Shown here one piece after another: positions 1 through 8,422 of a DNA stretch of 64,000 nt. Origin of the DNA: Actinoplanes oblitus (GTDB lineage Bacteria; Actinomycetota; Actinomycetes; Mycobacteriales; Micromonosporaceae); NCBI RefSeq assembly GCF_030252345.1, contig NZ_CP126980.1, forward strand, positions 4,169,501-4,233,500, read 5' to 3'. The notes under the pieces are model-generated. The model saw only the letters and a list, made by a program, of their open reading frames with translations, searched no databases and was not told where the DNA came from. The translations under genes and the position numbers were made by a program. Position 1 is the stretch's first letter; each line of letters opens with the position of its first letter.

Positions 1-82
1 CTGCGCGTGCCGTTGAGTAGTTGGGGTCCGATGCCCCATCACCGGCCGGAAAATAGTGGTAGCGGCGAGCTTCGACGCAGAG

Positions 83-1000
83 TGAGCTTTTTCCAAGCTG
101 ATCTTGCAGCTCATGGCAGGTATAGCAGGGCCGGTGATCGATGGGTGCGAGGCTCCAGGTAGGACAGCTGTCGACCAAGACTCGAAGCCCCGACCGGGAG
201 CCTCGCCATGCTGTCCTACCCTGCCACGATCACGTTGTCCAGCCGGACCCTGAACCACCTCGCCGAACGCATCCGCACCCACCGCCAGCAGCGCAGATCG
301 CGATGGCGGCGACTGAACCCCGGCCGTCAGGCCCTGCTCACCCTGGCCCACCTTCGCAACGGCGACACCTACACCCGCCTCGCCGCCGGCTTCGAGATCG
401 GCATCGCCACCGCCTGGCGCTACGTCCAGGAGGCGATCGCCCTGCTTAGCGCAGCCGCCGACGACCTCGCCAGCGCGATGCGGCGTATCCAGCAGCTGGC
501 GTACGCGATCCTGGACGGCACACTGATCTCGATCGACCGGGTCGCCGACCAGAAGCCGTACTACTCCGGCAAGCACAAGCGGCACGGCGTCAACGCGCAG
601 GTCATCGCCGACGCAGCCGGGCGTCTCGTGTGGGCCTCGCCGGCGCTGCCAGGCTCGACCCACGACCTGACCGCCGCCCGCACCCACGGCATCATCGACG
701 CGCTCACCAGCGCCGACGTAATGACCTTCGCCGACAAGGGCTACCAGGGCGCCCGCGGCAGCGTGCGCACCCCGTTCAAGCAGCGGCGCTTCCGGCCGAA
801 GCTGTCACGCCGGCAGAAGGCGGTCAACCGGGCGCACGCGAAGATCCGCGCCCGCGGCGAACGCGCGATCGCAACCCTCAAGACCTGGAAGATCCTGTCC
901 AAGCTGCGCTGCTGCCCGCGCCGCGCGACCGCGATCGTGCAGGCCATCCTCGTCCTGCATCACGTCGAAGCCAACCGCTACGCAGGATGAAAAGGGCTCA
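83..1000 (+). mobile_element. IS5-type insertion sequence, apparently complete
   Basis: One transposase gene lies between imperfect terminal inverted repeats. The left end reads TGAGCTTTTTCC near 83 and the right end, read inward from about 1000, TGAGCCCTTTTC; over 20 bases about 14 match. A single ORF and short imperfect ends fit the IS5 superfamily. I could not identify a clear target-site duplication, so the exact borders are uncertain by a few bases. The transposase frame is intact, so the element may still be active. Confidence 0.7.
208..990 (+). CDS. IS5-family transposase (DDE_Tnp_4 type)
   Basis: A 260-residue DDE transposase that would cut and join the ends of the surrounding insertion sequence. 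An N-terminal helix-turn-helix-like region (about residues 40-80, with TYTRLAAGFEIGIATAWRYV) precedes the catalytic domain. The likely acidic triad is D103 in ILDGTLISID, D176 in TFADKGYQGA and E219 in RGERAIATLK. The context HGVNAQVIADAAGRLVWAS followed by PGSTHDLTAAR is characteristic of the HARBI1-like DDE_Tnp_4 branch of IS5. The length is normal and the frame unbroken. The start is the ATG downstream of a GGGAGCC motif. Confidence 0.9.
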   Translation: MLSYPATITLSSRTLNHLAERIRTHRQQRRSRWRRLNPGRQALLTLAHLRNGDTYTRLAAGFEIGIATAWRYVQEAIALLSAAADDLASAMRRIQQLAYAILDGTLISIDRVADQKPYYSGKHKRHGVNAQVIADAAGRLVWASPALPGSTHDLTAARTHGIIDALTSADVMTFADKGYQGARGSVRTPFKQRRFRPKLSRRQKAVNRAHAKIRARGERAIATLKTWKILSKLRCCPRRATAIVQAILVLHHVEANRYAG

Positions 1001-1222
1001 GTGATTTGATCACGTGGTGATCCGGTGGTGATCGGATGTCGGCGACCGTTTCAGCACGGACGCGACTAAATTTGCAGGATCGATTGCATGGCGCCGCCCC
1101 GAGTGGCGCCTAAATCATGCACTCGCCCGGTGCCTGCGGAAACTCAAACCGACTCTGACCTGGCTTAACGCCTTCGTCCCGGCCTTGCGGGGCAGTGGTC
1201 ACGGAGTGTACTCGTGACACTA

Positions 1223-1273
1223 GGCGTCTGACTGCGGATCAGAAGGTTAGGGGTTCGAGTCCCTTCGGGCGCA
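1223..1273 (+). tRNA. 3' portion of a tRNA-Arg (GCG anticodon), 5' part missing
   Basis: An anticodon arm TCTGA-CTGCGGA-TCAGA (1227-1243, anticodon GCG), variable loop, T-arm (AGGGG-TTCGAGT-CCCTT, 1249-1265), 3' acceptor strand CGGGCGC and discriminator A are present. The matching 5' acceptor strand GCGCCCG and a normal D-arm are absent from the preceding 60 bases. It is therefore a tRNA fragment rather than a working gene. Retained tRNA 3' ends are the classic trace of tyrosine-integrase elements, which use that segment as their attachment core. No CCA is encoded. Confidence 0.65.
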
Positions 1274-1285
1274 CTTTCGGCAAAG

Positions 1286-1320
1286 GCCGTGACCTGCGGA
1301 AATAAGGGTCACGGCTTTTC
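1286..1320 (+). terminator. Rho-independent terminator after the tRNA fragment
   Basis: A perfect 9-bp stem, GCCGTGACC (1286-1294) and GGTCACGGC (1307-1315), encloses a 12-base loop and is followed by TTTTCTCTTT. It sits 12 bases after the tRNA 3' end, the usual place for a tRNA terminator, which supports the tRNA reading. Confidence 0.75.
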
Positions 1321-1659
1321 TCTTTCCCACTTCTGCTTCACCGCATCCCGTCATATGGAACGTAGGTGATCGGTGGGTGACCATACCTCGATGGCGTGAC
1401 GATTGCAGTGGAAGTCGCGTGGCTTGCGGAAGCTCCGCCAGGGGCTCGATGCCCCTGTCGGCTACTGGAGTAGTGCCGGAGGGCGGCGCGGCGCGTGCCT
1501 CCTGCGCGATCGCCTAACTGAGCAGCGTAGGGCGACAGCTTCGCCGTCGGCGGAAGGCTGTGCAGCGTTAACCACGATTGAGGGAGGTATGGGTTACCCC
1601 TCAGATGGCCGAAGGCACCTAGGCTAGTCCTTCACATCCTCCGGCGCGAAGGGGCGCAA

Positions 1660-2208
1660 ATGACTGCTGAGATCGAAGTTAAGTACCAGGTTGCCGACGT
1701 TGAGGGGCTGCTCGCCGCGATCCGCGAGCACGGCATTGCGCTGTCCGAACCGGTGGAACAGGACGACCAGGCCTACGCGCCCATTGGTTGGCAGTTCGGC
1801 GACGCGCGAATCGGTGTCACCTTCGTCCGGCTACGAAGGCAGGGCGGTCGATGTGTGTTTACGACGAAGACACCGGTCGATAATGTGCTTGCGTGTGTGG
1901 AGCATGAGACCGAGGTGTCCGACGCAACAGCGATGCACGCCGCGATTTTGGCGATGGGATACCAGCCGACGGTGAAGGTCGTGAAGACCCGCCGTACGGG
2001 CCGCGTCGGAGCGTGGTCTGTCTGCCTTGACGCCGTTGTCGGTGCCGGGGCTTTCTTCGAGGTCGAGGCGGTGGCTGAGGACGCTGACGGGATGCTGCAG
2101 GTGCAGGCCCAGATGGATGCATGGGTCCAGGGCTTAGGAGTTCCGGTGGAACGCACCGGAGCGACCTACGACGAGGTCGTGTCACGGTCAGCCGTTGCGG
2201 CGTCCTGA
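1660..2208 (+). CDS. CYTH-domain protein (class IV adenylate cyclase CyaB / triphosphatase-like)
   Basis: A 182-residue single-domain CYTH protein. The signature ExExK is present at E4-I-E-V-K8 and further acidic/basic strands follow (FVRLRR, VFTTKTP, HETEV, VKVVKTRR, CLDAVV, FEVEAVAE), as expected for the eight-strand triphosphate tunnel. Family members hydrolyse inorganic or nucleoside triphosphates or cyclise ATP with divalent metal; which activity applies cannot be decided here. It converges with the nucleotide-kinase-like gene on the other strand, and the two coding regions overlap at their 3' ends by about 40 bases. That tight packing suggests a long-standing association with the minus-strand operon. 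Confidence 0.85.
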   Translation: MTAEIEVKYQVADVEGLLAAIREHGIALSEPVEQDDQAYAPIGWQFGDARIGVTFVRLRRQGGRCVFTTKTPVDNVLACVEHETEVSDATAMHAAILAMGYQPTVKVVKTRRTGRVGAWSVCLDAVVGAGAFFEVEAVAEDADGMLQVQAQMDAWVQGLGVPVERTGATYDEVVSRSAVAAS

Positions 2209-2804
2209 ACGTCTGTCGGGTCCAGGACCAGGTCAACCAGCCCTGAAGCGACGGCATCGGCGTCCCGGTTGCCGATTTCGCAGGTAACGGGCCTGTGGCC
2301 GGCTTCGAAGAGAGGTCGAACCAGCTGCTCGTATCGCCTGCGTTCGTCAGGTATGGCCAGGTGAAACCTGCTGTAGATGCCCCGCTGGCGCACCCGTTGA
2401 CGGCTGTGACCCGGGTCCGCGAGCAGCAGCACCGTCAGATTCGGCCGGTCGACGTCGGTGTTCATCGCCCACACGATCTCCTGCGGCACGCCGTCCGCCT
2501 CCTGCAGCACGAGTGATGAGGGTAGGTAGCGGTCACACAGAACGATTTTCCCCGCGGCGACGGCAGGACGCACCACGGTGTGCAGGTGGTGATACCGGTC
2601 GGCAATCACCAGGGCCGCCAGCTCGATCCCTCGGTATTCGTGGGTGCCGGCGCGTGCGAGCCTCCCGATCGGGCCGTCGGACGGCTCCTGGGTCAGTAGA
2701 ACCTGCTCGCCGGCAGCGGCGAGCAGGTCGACGAGCAGACGGGTAACGGTGGACTTGCCGGTCCCGGACGGGCCGTCCACAACGATGAACCGACCGGTGG
2801 TCAT
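2166..2804 (-). CDS. Thymidylate-kinase-like P-loop nucleotide kinase
   Basis: A 212-residue protein of the dTMP kinase fold. The P-loop GPSGTGKST lies at residues 11-19, followed by the dTMP-kinase-like LLTQEPSDGPIGRLAR segment and the substrate-site motif DRY at 91-93 (CDRYLPSS). The LID region after VRQRG is short. The ATG overlaps the stop of the upstream radical SAM gene in an ATGA, indicating translational coupling. A genome normally has a housekeeping tmk elsewhere, so this operon copy may phosphorylate a modified nucleoside monophosphate or a pathway intermediate; that is inference. Confidence 0.85.
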   Translation of the reverse strand: MTTGRFIVVDGPSGTGKSTVTRLLVDLLAAAGEQVLLTQEPSDGPIGRLARAGTHEYRGIELAALVIADRYHHLHTVVRPAVAAGKIVLCDRYLPSSLVLQEADGVPQEIVWAMNTDVDRPNLTVLLLADPGHSRQRVRQRGIYSRFHLAIPDERRRYEQLVRPLFEAGHRPVTCEIGNRDADAVASGLVDLVLDPTDVQDAATADRDTTSS

Positions 2805-4267
2805 AGCGGCGCGTCCTGCCGCCGGTCGTACTGCTCGCGGGACAGCTCCGCCAGGTGGCGCCGGACCTCGGGGATCGGTGTCTCGCCGAATTGGATGCCG
2901 ACCGAGAAGTTGAATTCGTCGCGTGAACGCATGGCCTCGTCGACGCCGGCGTTGGTGAGGTCGACGGCGCCGTAGGCGAGAAGTTGGGCGGTCGTGTACC
3001 GCTTGGTGGCCATCAGCCGGTTCCATTCGGGAGTGCCTGGGTAGGGCCGGAATTCGAACACAGACGCGCGGAACCGACCGGGTTGGTGGTCGGTGAGCTC
3101 CCACAGGTCGTGCACGAGCCGGACGGTCGCATTGAGTTCGTCGGCGGTCTCGCCCGGGAAGCCGAGGATAAAGTAACCCTTCACGCTGATGCCGCGTTCG
3201 GTCAGTCGGCGCACGACGGTCCGGATCATCTCCGGGTCGATCCGTTTGTCGATGTACTGGAGCATCCGTGCGCTGCCGGATTCGATGCCGAGCGCGACCT
3301 CGCGTAGCCCGTTGCCGATCAACTGGTCCAAGGTGGCGTCGGGGCAGCGATTGAGGACGTTGATCCGGCCGGTGGCGTCCCATACCGCCCAGTCGCCGAT
3401 CCGTCCGCTGGTGAAAGCGCCGGCCATTGTGTCGATAACGCGGCGAGCGCCGAGGAACAGGTCGTCGACGAACCGGAACGCGCTCACTCCGTAGGTATCG
3501 TGCAGCTGGTGCATCTCGCCGAGGATGTTGTCCGGCCGGCGCACCCGGATAGTGATGTCCGGGTTGGCCGAGACTGCCGCCCCGCAGAAGGAGCAGTCGT
3601 AGGGACAGCCGCGTGCACCGACCATGTTCGCCTCGATACGCCGGTCCTCGGCGACGTGCGGGTCCTGCACCAGGTACGTGCGGTTGACATACGGCAGGGT
3701 GTCGACATCGGGGGCAAGGTGGTGGGCGGTTCCGGGCCGGCCGCCTGTGACTGGGGTCTTCATGATCGGATCGAGCCACATGACGCCGGGCAGATCAGCC
3801 CTGTTGCGGTGGTCGCGGAGAAGTTCTACGACACGCGTTTCACCCTCGCCGATGATTAGGGCGGCGGTGCGGCACATGCGGGGGTCGGCGAGTATCTCGG
3901 CGGGCATCGCCTTCGCCTGGTGGCCGCCGAGCATCAGCTTGATGCCGGGATCGAGAGCGGCGGCGATGCGGGCGCTGATCTGGTAGGTCGGTGCGAGCAA
4001 ATTCAGACCTACCCATCGCGGCGCTGCGGCGTTGACGAACTGAATGGTGTCGGCGACCGGCAGGCCATGAGATTCCGCATCGAGCACGCCGACGTTGAAG
4101 CCCTGCTCGGCGGCGTAAGTCGCGATGTACGCCATGCCGAGCACCGGCAGGGTGAAGTCGTTGACTCGGGGTCGTACGGCGTAGTCGCGCAGCGGGGCGT
4201 TGATGAATAGCAAGTCCAGCGGTCGGGAGGGGTTAGCCCCGGCGATCAGGTGAGACGGTGCGGACAT
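2801..4267 (-). CDS. B12-binding-domain-type radical SAM protein
   Basis: A 488-residue protein. Residues about 15-170 form a Rossmann-like region as in cobalamin-binding radical SAM enzymes (LDLLFINAPLRDY, LPVLGMAYIATYAAEQG, LMLGGHQAKAMP), but the DxHxxG cobalamin-ligand motif is not visible. The 4Fe-4S motif CPYDCSFC gives C221, C225 and C228. Later radical SAM motifs are FRFVDDLFL, LGIESGSARML and GYFILGFPGET. The ATG at 4267 was chosen because GGGGAGG lies 5 bases upstream; the open frame beyond it overlaps the glycosylase gene. The substrate is unknown. Its partners, a DNA glycosylase and a nucleotide kinase, hint at a base, nucleoside or nucleotide substrate. Confidence 0.85.
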   Translation of the reverse strand: MSAPSHLIAGANPSRPLDLLFINAPLRDYAVRPRVNDFTLPVLGMAYIATYAAEQGFNVGVLDAESHGLPVADTIQFVNAAAPRWVGLNLLAPTYQISARIAAALDPGIKLMLGGHQAKAMPAEILADPRMCRTAALIIGEGETRVVELLRDHRNRADLPGVMWLDPIMKTPVTGGRPGTAHHLAPDVDTLPYVNRTYLVQDPHVAEDRRIEANMVGARGCPYDCSFCGAAVSANPDITIRVRRPDNILGEMHQLHDTYGVSAFRFVDDLFLGARRVIDTMAGAFTSGRIGDWAVWDATGRINVLNRCPDATLDQLIGNGLREVALGIESGSARMLQYIDKRIDPEMIRTVVRRLTERGISVKGYFILGFPGETADELNATVRLVHDLWELTDHQPGRFRASVFEFRPYPGTPEWNRLMATKRYTTAQLLAYGAVDLTNAGVDEAMRSRDEFNFSVGIQFGETPIPEVRRHLAELSREQYDRRQDAPL

Positions 4268-5048
4268 AAGTGCCTCCCCATGCGAGGGTGAGAAGGGTGA
4301 GCGCGGCGAGTCCGGTCCCGGCGGTGCGCCACATCGCGGCGAACGCGGGCTCCGTATCAGGCCATGAGGTGTCAGGTGCGGCACGCCGCGCCCAGGTCCG
4401 CACGGCCAGGTCAGCGTATGGGTAGAGCGCGAAGTCACCGCTGTAGTCGGCGACCGCCGCGCCGGCCGTCCAGCGGCCGATCCGCGGTACCGTCTGGAGG
4501 GCGTCAACCAGCCGGGCTGCGGGTAGCTGCGCCCATTGCTCGGCGCAGGAGAGGTATGCGGTGGCGGCGGCTGCCAGCGCAGGCCGGTGGAACTTTAGGC
4601 CGACCTCGGTGAACGCTGTCTCGGGCAGGGAAGTGACAGTCTCGGCGGTGGGGAACAGCAGCAGGTCACCGTGCTTGGTGCCGATCCGTTGTCCGTACGC
4701 GGCGGAAAAGCGGGCGTGGAGTCGGCGGGCCTGATCGGCGCGGATAACCTGCCGGATGACGGCGGTGCCGATCGCGTCCCACAGGTCGCTGTTTCGCACC
4801 CTCAGGACGGGCGCAAGACGGGCCACGGTGGTGCCGAGGTGGCTGAACGCGGCAGGCATGGTGTTGGGCGCGGTCACCTCATCGACGGTCGGTGTCGCAC
4901 CGGGGCGTCCGGCGACGACGTGACGCTCGACGCTGTCGGCACCGGTCTCCCAGAGCAGATGCCAAACGGTCGCATCGTGGCGGATCGCCCGGTGGGCGCC
5001 GGTCGGGGTCGGCGTCCATGCGGGGTGGTCGCACATCAAGGTGGCCAT
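4233..5048 (-). CDS. HhH-GPD superfamily DNA glycosylase (AlkA/OGG-like)
   Basis: A 271-residue protein whose C-terminal half carries the helix-hairpin-helix and GPD loop: LQTVPRIGRWTAGAAV followed by FALYPYADLAVRTW, where the Asp in YADLAVR occupies the catalytic position. Enzymes of this fold excise damaged or modified bases. The N-terminal half is like the AlkA amino region but diverged. It is the first gene of the minus-strand operon and its 3' end overlaps the radical SAM start by 35 bases. In this setting it may act on a specific modified base rather than general alkylation damage; that is inference. Confidence 0.8.
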   Translation of the reverse strand: MATLMCDHPAWTPTPTGAHRAIRHDATVWHLLWETGADSVERHVVAGRPGATPTVDEVTAPNTMPAAFSHLGTTVARLAPVLRVRNSDLWDAIGTAVIRQVIRADQARRLHARFSAAYGQRIGTKHGDLLLFPTAETVTSLPETAFTEVGLKFHRPALAAAATAYLSCAEQWAQLPAARLVDALQTVPRIGRWTAGAAVADYSGDFALYPYADLAVRTWARRAAPDTSWPDTEPAFAAMWRTAGTGLAALTLLTLAWGGTYVRTVSPDRRG

Positions 5049-5511
5049 GTGATCTCCAGAAGTCGGCGTGCGTTGTCGGCCTATTCAACGCGTCGATGGC
5101 GTGGACAGTCCTCAGCAGACGGACAAAACTAGGCGTTCCTCCTTGCGAAGCGCCCTCCAGCTACCTCGTTCGAGGGGATAAATCCATCACGAGATGTCGC
5201 CAGCGCGCGTGAACTGCCGGTGGAACTTGCCTTTACCTAACATGACCGAGAGACTTCTCGATCGTCAGCCAGATGGTGACATTTGACTATCGCAAACCAC
5301 GCATAACCGTTATTCGGATCACGAATTCCGGCAGAGAATGTCCCCTGCGGTTTGCGGATTAAATTCCGCGCTCTTGATGAGGAATGCCGGGAAGGTGCGA
5401 CATGTCGAACCCTTTAAATTCCGATTCTATGTGTACGTAGCCCTAAAGGCGGGCGGCGAGCTGACCAACCCGTGCCGTTGGTGGAGCGCTGGTGTGTGCT
5501 GAGGTTCTCGC
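5049..5511. other. Intergenic region upstream of the glycosylase operon
   Basis: No convincing gene on either strand. The segment from about 5230 to 5430 is clearly less G+C rich than its surroundings. It must carry the promoter for the minus-strand operon starting at 5048. I could not pick out a confident -10/-35 pair. Confidence 0.5.
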
Positions 5512-6390
5512 TCAGAGAATGCGCCATGCGGTCATTTCGCGGTGCCCGCGCCGCATCCCGGCGAGGCGATGACGTACCTCGGTCGCTGCAGGTGTTCCGG
5601 GCAGCGACTTACGAGCGTTGGTCGCGATCATTTGTAATTCCCGGAGGCGACACAAGTTCTCAAACTCGGACCAACTTCGGGGATCCCAGCCGTATGCCTC
5701 GCTGAAAGCATTCAGGTCTTGGTTGTTGCCAAATCGGCGGCAGTGTACGGCCACCGTTGCGACATCCCAGATGCGGTCGCCGATGCGAGCGCCATCCCAA
5801 TCTGCTAGCACTGCGGTGCCGTCGCGCCGGCGCAGCGCATTGCGTACCTGAGGATCAGACTGGATCAATCCCCAGCCCAGCGGTGAGCGCACACTGCGCA
5901 GCGCGCCTGAAACGACCTCCAAACGCTCGCTTAGCAGCATTCGGTCCTCATCGGTGAGGATGGTGGAGGCGCTGATTGAATGACGAATTCCGGGCATCGG
6001 ATCAAGCTGAGGAAGCGGTACGGGAGGTATCTCCAGTGAGTGCAGGCTGCGGAGCAGCCGGCCAAGCTCGCCAGTGGTAACCGGCCGATCGATAGCTGCG
6101 TCGAGCCTCTCCCATACCGTGATGCCGTGGTCGTCGACAATTATGGGCTGATCAACCTCCGTCGTGAGGTGAACCGTCGGGAAGTCGGCATCAGTGAGCC
6201 ACTGCACTAGATCTACAACTTTGCGCAGCAGACCTACGCTTATTGCGGGAGGAGCGATCTTGACGACTAAATCATCGACCGCGTAAACCGCATTAGTGTG
6301 GTGGCGCAGGAGGATTGCGTCATGCGCTTCACGGTTAAGGAGACGGCATACCTTGGCTAGCACCGGCCGAGTCCGCTGCTCTACGAACAT
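5512..6390 (-). CDS. Aminoglycoside phosphotransferase (APH) fold protein with altered catalytic loop
   Basis: A 292-residue APH/choline-kinase-fold protein. The N-lobe has AVDDLVVKIAPP, with the nucleotide-binding Lys. The usual HGDxxxxN catalytic loop reads IQSDPQVRN: Asp and Asn are kept but His is replaced by Gln. The metal-binding DxD region is LADWDGARIGD. Actinobacterial members often occur next to HTH/TPR regulators and need not act on antibiotics. The ATG at 6390 has AGGAG 5 bases upstream and lies 8 bases after the stop of the regulator gene, so the two form an operon. The substrate is unknown. Confidence 0.8.
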   Translation of the reverse strand: MFVEQRTRPVLAKVCRLLNREAHDAILLRHHTNAVYAVDDLVVKIAPPAISVGLLRKVVDLVQWLTDADFPTVHLTTEVDQPIIVDDHGITVWERLDAAIDRPVTTGELGRLLRSLHSLEIPPVPLPQLDPMPGIRHSISASTILTDEDRMLLSERLEVVSGALRSVRSPLGWGLIQSDPQVRNALRRRDGTAVLADWDGARIGDRIWDVATVAVHCRRFGNNQDLNAFSEAYGWDPRSWSEFENLCRLRELQMIATNARKSLPGTPAATEVRHRLAGMRRGHREMTAWRIL

Positions 6391-6398
6391 GGACACTC

Positions 6399-8006
6399 CT
6401 ACCCGTTGAGAGCGGTTCGACCTCCCGCCAACGTACGTGCGCGCCGACGGCACTCACGAACATAGTCGCTGAGGTCCACCGCCGGTCCACGACGTGCAGC
6501 GATCGGCATCGAAGCGGCGATCTCGTGCGCCCGAGCCAGCACAATCTCGGTGCGTTGCCTCTCCGGCAGCATCGCGACAGCCTCAATCGCCACCGTGGCA
6601 GCTTCGTCGGCTCGGTTGTCGCTCACCAGGCAACGAGCGCGATCGAGGAGGATCAGGGCAGGGTCGATGGAAACCGTATGGCTACCTCGGTACAGCGCTA
6701 GTGCCTCATCCTGGAGCTTGTATGCGGTGTCGGTGTCGCCCATCCAGGTGGCGGCTCCCGCAACATAGAACAAAAACCGCTTAACCGGAAACCGGAACGC
6801 TGCGTCGCTGTCATCTCCGCCGACTTGATCGAACAGCGCACGGGCCTCTTTCACCGCGTCGCGGGCGGCTGCGGTGTCACCGATACGTGCCAGCGCCCGC
6901 GCTCGGCCAGCGGCGGCTAGAGCCCCTGACCCACACGGCTTCGCAGACAATGACAACGCCTCGTCCGCAAGCTGAACTGTTTGCCTGGCGTCACCGAAGT
7001 AGTACGGCAGCATTGCCGCCTGAGCGCGAACGAGTACACCGAGCGTAGGCCGCTCACAGTCGTCGGCCGCGAACATCGCCGTCCGGTACCACAGCTGGGC
7101 ATCCGTTGTCCGGCCGAGCCGCATAAGAGCATCTGCACACAACGTTGAAAGAAGAGCGGCACAACTGGACAGCCGGGCTTGGACCGCAGCCGGCTGCCGT
7201 CGCTGGGAAAGCGCTGTCACCTCGGCGCATTCCATTGCTATGCGGGAGAGCATGACTGTCGGCGGAGTTGCCGGGTAGTCGTTGACGTAATTTCCGGTCG
7301 ACTCCTCTATCGTATCTATCTGTCGCACGGAAACGCTGGAAGCTGCGAGTGCCTCATCAAGCTGGTGGCGTAAACCGGTCAGTTCGTGCACTAGCGATTC
7401 GCGTCCGCTGATTTCGTTCGATTGGATTTCGAAGTCGTTCGACGGTGTCGATACGTAAGAGGGTGGTACCGACGTCGTGTCGTCTGCAATACTATGTTTC
7501 GCATTGCCGCCGCTGTGCAATCTCGCCTGGGTTGAAACGCCAGGGAGCAGAATTGCACTATCTCGCAGGTGGTCCTCGTCGCGATGGTTATCCTCGGCCT
7601 TTGATCGCGTTTCCGGCAATGAGAACCACAAGAGTTGAGGCGGAATGCTCAGGGTGCGTGCCCAGAATTGCAGTTGGCTGAGGTTGTCAGGCGCTTTGCC
7701 ATTTTCAATCTTGCAAATCTGGCTTTGCGATTTGAAAGCCCATAGGCCGACGACTTCTTGTGATATGGGAATCCCATGTTCGGGGTGCGACCGGTAAGCA
7801 GCGATCAACCGGCCCATGTGCCGTTCAGTAGCTGCCGCCCGGATGGTGTCATGATCCCAGAACGAAGGAGAGACGGTCGGCGGCCGCTGTCGCAGCAACC
7901 ACAGCTGTCCCGTGCAGCGTCGGCAATGTTGATCCCGCTGATCGCGGGCAAGCGGTCCGCGGCATCGACGGCAACGCCGGTTGCCTGTAGGCATCATCGG
8001 CGACAT
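6399..8006 (-). CDS. XRE-type HTH regulator with N-terminal zinc ribbon and C-terminal TPR-like region
   Basis: A 535-residue protein. A CRRC-x(13)-CRRC knuckle near the N-terminus suggests a zinc ribbon. It is followed at about residues 60-125 by a helix-turn-helix region (ISQEVVGLWAFKSQSQICKIENGK) and from about 260 on by helical repeats with TPR-like spacing (YRTAMFAADDCERPTLGVLV; ADEALSLSAKPCG; YKLQDEALALYRGS). Actinobacteria have many such HTH-TPR regulators that may sense a ligand or peptide. The start at 8006 has AGGAGG 7 bases upstream; the frame extends further but without a site. It probably controls itself and the downstream APH gene. Confidence 0.8.
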   Translation of the reverse strand: MSPMMPTGNRRCRRCRGPLARDQRDQHCRRCTGQLWLLRQRPPTVSPSFWDHDTIRAAATERHMGRLIAAYRSHPEHGIPISQEVVGLWAFKSQSQICKIENGKAPDNLSQLQFWARTLSIPPQLLWFSLPETRSKAEDNHRDEDHLRDSAILLPGVSTQARLHSGGNAKHSIADDTTSVPPSYVSTPSNDFEIQSNEISGRESLVHELTGLRHQLDEALAASSVSVRQIDTIEESTGNYVNDYPATPPTVMLSRIAMECAEVTALSQRRQPAAVQARLSSCAALLSTLCADALMRLGRTTDAQLWYRTAMFAADDCERPTLGVLVRAQAAMLPYYFGDARQTVQLADEALSLSAKPCGSGALAAAGRARALARIGDTAAARDAVKEARALFDQVGGDDSDAAFRFPVKRFLFYVAGAATWMGDTDTAYKLQDEALALYRGSHTVSIDPALILLDRARCLVSDNRADEAATVAIEAVAMLPERQRTEIVLARAHEIAASMPIAARRGPAVDLSDYVRECRRRARTLAGGRTALNG

Positions 8007-8422
8007 CTCCGTTCCTCCTACTGGTAGCGGGCAGTTTCTACCCGCATGCATCATCGTCATTTCACAGTCTACTTCGCAAGAGGTCACTCGCTCGCAGGTC
8101 TTTTGAGTCCTATCGCGCAGGAGGTTGCCGAGCCTTTGATCTCAACTTACGTTCGGTACCAGGTCATGCAGCGTGCCGTCTACTGTCCCCAATTTCGCCG
8201 AAGACTCGACGTGGGGTCGGAGGTCAAGGCACCTCCCGCGTCCGAGCTGACGGCAGCGAAATAATGATCATGACTGAATGCTCATAGCCGCGTCGATAGA
8301 AGAGCCGCATGATCTTAAGCATCATCTACACCCGTCCAAGCCCATGTGTCCACGGTTGATGCCGTCGCACTACGCGGCGCATTTCATGAAGACAGCCAAA
8401 GTCGGCGAGGAGGCCGGCCGCC
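8007..8422. other. Divergent intergenic region
   Basis: A 416-base region between the minus-strand regulator gene and the plus-strand methyltransferase gene. It must hold promoters in both directions. I see no ORF with a plausible start site, and no repeat or hairpin strong enough to name. Confidence 0.5.

Noticed and set aside
1160..1273. A complete tRNA-Arg
   Set aside because: No 5' acceptor strand complementary to CGGGCGC and no D-arm could be found upstream; only the 3' part is present.
1403..1627. 74-codon ORF before the CYTH gene
   Set aside because: No ribosome site, no homology and atypical composition; probably part of the intergenic region.
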